Assembly (NCBI GenBank): GCA_958299035.1
Contig: CATQJL010000135.1
Span: 183,986 to 247,985, forward strand
Direction of reading: 5' to 3'
DNA length: 64,000 bases
DNA from: Cylicocyclus nassatus
Lineage: Eukaryota > Nematoda > Chromadorea > Rhabditida > Strongylidae
In this document: positions 59,781 to 64,000 of the stretch, piece after piece
Layout: each line of letters opens with the position of its first letter
How positions within the stretch are numbered: position 1 is the stretch's first letter
Made by a program: the position numbers and the translations under genes
Notes under the pieces: generated by a model
Databases searched by the model: none
Told to the model about the DNA's origin: nothing
Seen by the model: the letters and a program-made list of their open reading frames with translations, nothing else

Positions 59781-62700
59781 AGGCTCACGAAGGAGTGTTA
59801 AGGCTCACGAAAGAGTGTCAAGGCTCACGAAGGAGTGTCAAGGCCTACGAAGGAGTGTCAAGGCTCACGAAGGAGTGTTAAGGCTCACGAAAGAGTGTCA
59901 AGGCTCACGAAGGAGTGTCAAGGCCTACGAAGGAGTGTCAAGGCTCACGAAGGAGTGTCAAGGCTCACGAAGGAGTGTCAAGGCCTACGAAGGAGTGTCA
60001 AGGCCTACGAAGGAGTGTCAAGGCTCACGAAGGAGAGTCAAGGCCTACGAAGGAGTGTCAAGGCTCACGAAGGAGTGTCAAGGCCTACGAAGGAGTGTCA
60101 AGGCCTACGAAGGAGTGTCAAGGCCTACGAAGGAGTGTCAAGGCCTACGAAGGAGTGTCAAGGCCTACGAAGGAGTGTCAAGGCTCACGAAGGAGTGTCA
60201 AGGCTCACGAAGGAGTGTCAAGGCTCACGAAGGAGTGTCAAGGCCTACGAAGGAGTGGCAAGGCTCACGAAGGAGTGTCAAGGCTCACGAAGGAGTGTCA
60301 AGGCCTACGAAGGAGTGTCAAGGCTCACGAAGGAGTGTCAAGGCTCACGAAGGAGTGTCAAGGCCTACGAAGGAGTGTCAAGGCCTACGAAGGAGTGTCA
60401 AGGCCTACGAAGGAGTGTCAAGGCTCACGAAGGAGTGTCAAGGCTCACGAAGGAGTGTCAAGGCTCACGAAGGAGTGCCAAGGCCTACGAAGGAGTGTCA
60501 AGGCCTACGAAGGAGTGTCAAGGCTCACGAAGGAGTGTCAAGGCTCACGAAGGAGTGTCAAGGCCTACGAAGGAGTGTCAAGGCCTACGAAGGAGTGTCA
60601 AGGCTCACGAAGGAGTGTTAAGGCTCACGAAAGAGTGTCAAGGCTCACGAAGGAGTGTCAAGGCCTACGAAGGAGTGTCAAGGCTCACGAAGGAGTGTCA
60701 AGGCTCACGAAGGAGTGTCAAGGCTCACGAAGGAGTGTCAAGGCCTACGAAGGAGTGTCAAGGCCTACGAAGGAGTGTTAAGGCTCACGAAGGAGTGTTA
60801 AGGCTCACGAAAGAGTGTCAAGGCTCACGAAGGAGTGTCAAGGCCTACGAAGGAGTGTCAAGGCTCACGAAGGAGTGTCAAGGCTCACGAAGGAGTGTCA
60901 AGGCTCACGAAGGAGTGTCAAGGCTCACGAAGGAGTGTCAAGGCTCACGAAGGAGTGTCAAGGTTCACGAAGGAGTGTCAAGGCTCACGAAGGAGAGTCA
61001 AGGCCTACGAAGGAGTGTCAAGGCTCACGAAGGAGTGTTAAGGCTCACGAAAGAGTGTCAAGGCTCACGAAGGAGTGTCAAGGCCTACGAAGGAGTGTCA
61101 AGGCTCACGAAGGAGTGTCAAGGCTCACGAAGGAGTGTCAAGGCCTACGAAGGAGTGTCAAGGCCTACGAAGGAGTGTCAAGGCTCACGAAGGAGAGTCA
61201 AGGCCTACGAAGGAGTGTCAAGGCTCACGAAGGAGTGTCAAGGCCTACGAAGGAGTGTCAAGGCCTACGAAGGAGTGTCAAGGCCTACGAAGGAGTGTCA
61301 AGGCCTACGAAGGAGTGTCAAGGCCTACGAAGGAGTGTCAAGGCTCACGAAGGAGTGTCAAGGCTCACGAAGGAGTGTCAAGGCTCACGAAGGAGTGTCA
61401 AGGCCTACGAAGGAGTGGCAAGGCTCACGAAGGAGTGTCAAGGCTCACGAAGGAGTGTCAAGGCCTACGAAGGAGTGTCAAGGCTCACGAAGGAGTGTCA
61501 AGGCTCACGAAGGAGTGTCAAGGGCCTACGAAGGAGTGTCAAGGCCTACGAAGGAGTGTCAAGGCCTACGAAGGAGTGTCAAGGCTCACGAAGGAGTGTC
61601 AAGGCTCACGAAGGAGTGTCAAGGCTCACGAAGGAGTGCCAAGGCCTACGAAGGAGTGTCAAGGCCTACGAAGGAGTGTCAAGGCTCACGAAGGAGTGTC
61701 AAGGCTCACGAAGGAGTGTCAAGGCCTACGAAGGAGTGTCAAGGCCTACGAAGGAGTGTCAAGGCTCACGAAGGAGTGTTAAGGCTCACGAAAGAGTGTC
61801 AAGGCTCACGAAGGAGTGTCAAGGCCTACGAAGGAGTGTCAAGGCTCACGAAGGAGTGTCAAGGCTCACGAAGGAGTGTCAAGGCTCACGAAGGAGTGTC
61901 AAGGCCTACGAAGGAGTGTCAAGGCCTACGAAGGAGTGTTAAGGCTCACGAAGGAGTGTTAAGGCTCACGAAAGAGTGTCAAGGCTCACGAAGGAGTGTC
62001 AAGGCCTACGAAGGAGTGTCAAGGCTCACGAAGGAGTGTCAAGGCTCACGAAGGAGTGTCAAGGCTCACGAAGGAGTGTCAAGGCTCACGAAGGAGTGTC
62101 AAGGCTCACGAAGGAGTGTCAAGGTTCACGAAGGAGTGTCAAGGCTCACGAAGGAGTGTCAAGGCTCACGAAGGAGTGTCAAGGCCTACGAAGGAGTGTC
62201 AAGGCCTACGAAGGAGTGTCAAGGCCTACGAAGGAGTGTCAAGGCTCACGAAGGAGTGTCAAGGCTCACGAAGGAGTGTCAAGGCCTACGAAGGAGTGTC
62301 AAGGCCTACGAAGGAGTGTTAAGGCTCACGAAGGAGTGTTAAGGCTCACGAAAGAGTGTCAAGGCTCACGAAGGAGTGTCAAGGCCTACGAAGGAGTGTC
62401 AAGGCTCACGAAGGAGTGTTAAGGCTCACGAAAGAGTGTCAAGGCTCACGAAGGAGTGTCAAGGCCTACGAAGGAGTGTCAAGGCTCACGAAGGAGTGTC
62501 AAGGCTCACGAAGGAGTGTCAAGGCCTACGAAGGAGTGTCAAGGCCTACGAAGGAGTGTCAAGGCTCACGAAGGAGAGTCAAGGCCTACGAAGGAGTGTC
62601 AAGGCTCACGAAGGAGTGTCAAGGCCTACGAAGGAGTGTCAAGGCCTACGAAGGAGTGTCAAGGCCTACGAAGGAGTGTCAAGGCCTACGAAGGAGTGTC

Positions 62701-63530
62701 AAGGCCTACGAAGGAGTGTCAAGGCTCACGAAGGAGTGTCAAGGCTCACGAAGGAGTGTCAAGGCTCACGAAGGAGTGTCAAGGCCTACGAAGGAGTGGC
62801 AAGGCTCACGAAGGAGTGTCAAGGCTCACGAAGGAGTGTCAAGGCCTACGAAGGAGTGTCAAGGCTCACGAAGGAGTGTCAAGGCTCACGAAGGAGTGTC
62901 AAGGCCTACGAAGGAGTGTCAAGGCCTACGAAGGAGTGTCAAGGCCTACGAAGGAGTGTCAAGGCTCACGAAGGAGTGTCAAGGCTCACGAAGGAGTGTC
63001 AAGGCTCACGAAGGAGTGCCAAGGCCTACGAAGGAGTGTCAAGGCCTACGAAGGAGTGTCAAGGCTCACGAAGGAGTGTCAAGGCTCACGAAGGAGTGTC
63101 AAGGCCTACGAAGGAGTGTCAAGGCCTACGAAGGAGTGTCAAGGCTCACGAAGGAGTGTTAAGGCTCACGAAAGAGTGTCAAGGCTCACGAAGGAGTGTC
63201 AAGGCCTACGAAGGAGTGTCAAGGCTCACGAAGGAGTGTCAAGGCTCACGAAGGAGTGTCAAGGCTCACGAAGGAGTGTCAAGGCCTACGAAGGAGTGTC
63301 AAGGCCTACGAAGGAGTGTTAAGGCTCACGAAGGAGTGTTAAGGCTCACGAAAGAGTGTCAAGGCTCACGAAGGAGTGTCAAGGCCTACGAAGGAGTGTC
63401 AAGGCTCACGAAGGAGTGTCAAGGCTCACGAAGGAGTGTCAAGGCTCACGAAGGAGTGTCAAGGCTCACGAAGGAGTGTCAAGGCTCACGAAGGAGTGTC
63501 AAGGTTCACGAAGGAGTGTCAAGGCTCACG
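59781..63530 (+). repeat. Three copies of an about 1.1-1.2 kb block near the contig end
   Basis: Copy 1 (59,781-60,990) matches copy 3 (62,322-63,530) at an offset of 2,541. The middle copy (about 61,021-62,140) matches copy 1 at 1,160 and, after a single extra G near 61,523 (GTCAAGGGCCTACG), at 1,161. Shared markers are GTTAAGG/AAAGA, GAGTC, GTGGC, GTGCC and AAGGTTC. From 63,531 to the adapter the array continues with ordinary units, one GAGTC and one GTGGC. Confidence 0.84.
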
Positions 63531-63974
63531 AAGGAGTGTCAAGGCTCACGAAGGAGTGTCAAGGCCTACGAAGGAGTGTCAAGGCCTACGAAGGAGTGTC
63601 AAGGCCTACGAAGGAGTGTCAAGGCTCACGAAGGAGTGTCAAGGCTCACGAAGGAGTGTCAAGGCTCACGAAGGAGTGTCAAGGCCTACGAAGGAGTGTC
63701 AAGGCTCACGAAGGAGTGTTAAGGCTCACGAAAGAGTGTCAAGGCTCACGAAGGAGTGTCAAGGCCTACGAAGGAGTGTCAAGGCTCACGAAGGAGTGTC
63801 AAGGCTCACGAAGGAGTGTCAAGGCTCACGAAGGAGTGTCAAGGCCTACGAAGGAGTGTCAAGGCCTACGAAGGAGTGTCAAGGCTCACGAAGGAGAGTC
63901 AAGGCCTACGAAGGAGTGTCAAGGCCTACGAAGGAGTGGCAAGGCTCACGAAGGAGTGTCAAGGCTCACGAAGG

Positions 63975-64000
63975 AGTACTCTGCGTTGATACCACTGCTT
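63975..64000 (-). other. SMART/template-switch type PCR adapter (synthetic, contig end)
   Basis: Repeat identity stops at 63,977; from 63,978 the sequence no longer fits the unit. The final 25 bases (63,976-64,000) are the reverse complement of the SMART II/IIA oligonucleotide, which begins AAGCAGTGGTATCAACGCAG. The match extends one base further to 63,975, giving the 26-nt form ending in ACT that I recall from low-input long-read amplification kits. The shared bases AGT (63,975-63,977) fit both repeat and adapter, so the junction is ambiguous by 3 nt. There is no poly(A) or poly(T) beside it, so amplified genomic DNA is favoured over oligo-dT-primed cDNA. This is a library artefact marking a read or contig end, not genome sequence. 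Confidence 0.96.

Larger units (their letters stand above)
1..63974 (+). repeat. 20-bp satellite/minisatellite tandem array
   Basis: The consensus unit is GTGTCAAGGCTCACGAAGGA, repeated head to tail about 3,200 times with no interruption by other DNA. The unit is 55% GC, purine-rich on this strand (13 of 20) and contains one CpG (in CACGAA). The commonest variant swaps unit positions 11-12 from TC to CT, giving AAGGCCTACG. Rarer substitutions mark particular units, and a few units are 14, 18, 19 or 21 bp long. The array starts inside a repeat at base 1, so it continues leftwards, and on the right it is cut by an adapter. Most units match the consensus or the CT form exactly, which implies recent expansion or strong homogenisation. 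I do not recognise the family; a eukaryotic heterochromatic satellite is the most likely class. No gene, RNA or regulatory element was seen anywhere in it. Confidence 0.98.
46261..63974 (+). repeat. Array domain II (GTGG/GTTAAGG-rich segment)
   Basis: From here to the adapter the array uses a smaller set of variants. GTGGCAAGG is seen only from about 47,360 onward. GTGTTAAGG is frequent, above all after 55.3 kb, although it also occurs sparsely in domain I near 28.8, 30.6, 32.0, 39.4, 40.2 and 41.9 kb. GTGCCAAGG and AAGGTTCACG are also regular. The AAAGATCA short units and GTGACAAGG units of domain I are not seen. Internal structure, left to right: a 1,320-bp duplication, a run of about 680-bp higher-order repeats, a mixed stretch with two 18-bp units, a 1,020-bp duplication, and a three-copy block up to about 63.5 kb. 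Confidence 0.75.

Noticed and set aside
1..63974. Genes on the minus strand
   Set aside because: The reverse complement of the unit has stop triplets at two positions (TGA or TAG at unit base 8, TGA at base 15). Every minus frame is therefore closed within about 60 bp.
1..63974. CRISPR array
   Set aside because: Units are directly abutting with no unique spacers, and no cas genes are present.
1..63974. Ribosome-binding sites (AAGGAG) with GTG starts in every unit
   Set aside because: AAGGAG is simply part of the repeat, recurring every 20 bp, with no coding sequence attached.
1..63974. Nuclear-receptor-like half sites (TCAAGG followed by YC)
   Set aside because: TCAAGGCTCA and TCAAGGCCTA resemble FTZ-F1/SF-1 type sites but mismatch the consensus, and a short motif inside a repeat has no independent support.
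1..63974. Telomeric repeat
   Set aside because: Long telomere units exist in some yeasts and flies, but this array has much internal variation and nested duplications, and its end is an adapter rather than a chromosome terminus. Nothing supports telomerase templating.
1..63974. Polyadenylated transcript (cDNA origin suggested by the adapter)
   Set aside because: There is no poly(A) or poly(T) next to the adapter, and 64 kb of pure repeat is implausible as one cDNA. Amplified genomic DNA explains it better.
63975..64000. Genomic flanking sequence or attachment site at the array edge
   Set aside because: The bases match a known synthetic PCR adapter over 25-26 nt and stop exactly at the sequence end.

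Overview
The whole window is one uninterrupted tandem array of a 20-bp unit. On the + strand the consensus reads GTGTCAAGGCTCACGAAGGA, and about 3,200 copies run head to tail from base 1 to about 63,974. The last 26 bases (63,975-64,000) are a different, synthetic sequence: the exact reverse complement of the SMART/template-switch PCR adapter, which is also used in amplified low-input long-read genomic libraries. I find no gene, RNA gene, mobile element, CRISPR array, promoter or any stretch of single-copy DNA.

Organism: a homogeneous satellite or minisatellite array of more than 60 kb with nested higher-order repeats is typical of eukaryotic heterochromatin (pericentromeric, subtelomeric or B-chromosome-like) and unlike any bacterial or viral architecture I know. 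The adapter suggests DNA amplified before sequencing, for example from a very small specimen. I do not recognise the 20-mer and cannot name a species. No flanking unique sequence says where on a chromosome the array sits.

Layout: domain I (1 to about 46.2 kb) has a rich set of unit variants: a GAGTC start, GTGAC, GTCCC, GATGCC (19-bp unit), AAAGATCA (14-bp unit), and paired CATG/TATG. These recur in blocks of 0.6-2.2 kb duplicated in tandem, and again as copies 8-11 kb apart (9.4-12.9 kb resembles 19.6-23.1 kb; 14.3-17.2 kb resembles 23.1-26.0 kb; 27.3-28.8 kb resembles 37.9-39.5 kb). Domain II (about 46.2 to 63.97 kb) loses most of those markers. It is built from a 1,320-bp perfect duplication, a run of about 680-bp higher-order repeats, a 1,020-bp duplication and a three-copy block next to the adapter end. 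The 10 kb from about 45,660 to 55,670 holds strict 20-bp register with no indel.

Reading frames: the unit length is not a multiple of 3 and the consensus has no stop in any + frame. All three + frames therefore translate to the same 20-residue cycle (VSRLTKECQGSRRSVKAHEG, rotated), and frames of up to 3,920 codons arise automatically. The minus strand carries two stop triplets per unit and is closed. These long frames are arithmetic by-products of the repeat, so no CDS is annotated.

All duplication boundaries were judged by eye from shared rare variants and are approximate to within about one or two units unless stated otherwise. Because the library appears PCR-amplified and the repeats are nearly identical, true array length and block order in the genome may differ from what is assembled here.
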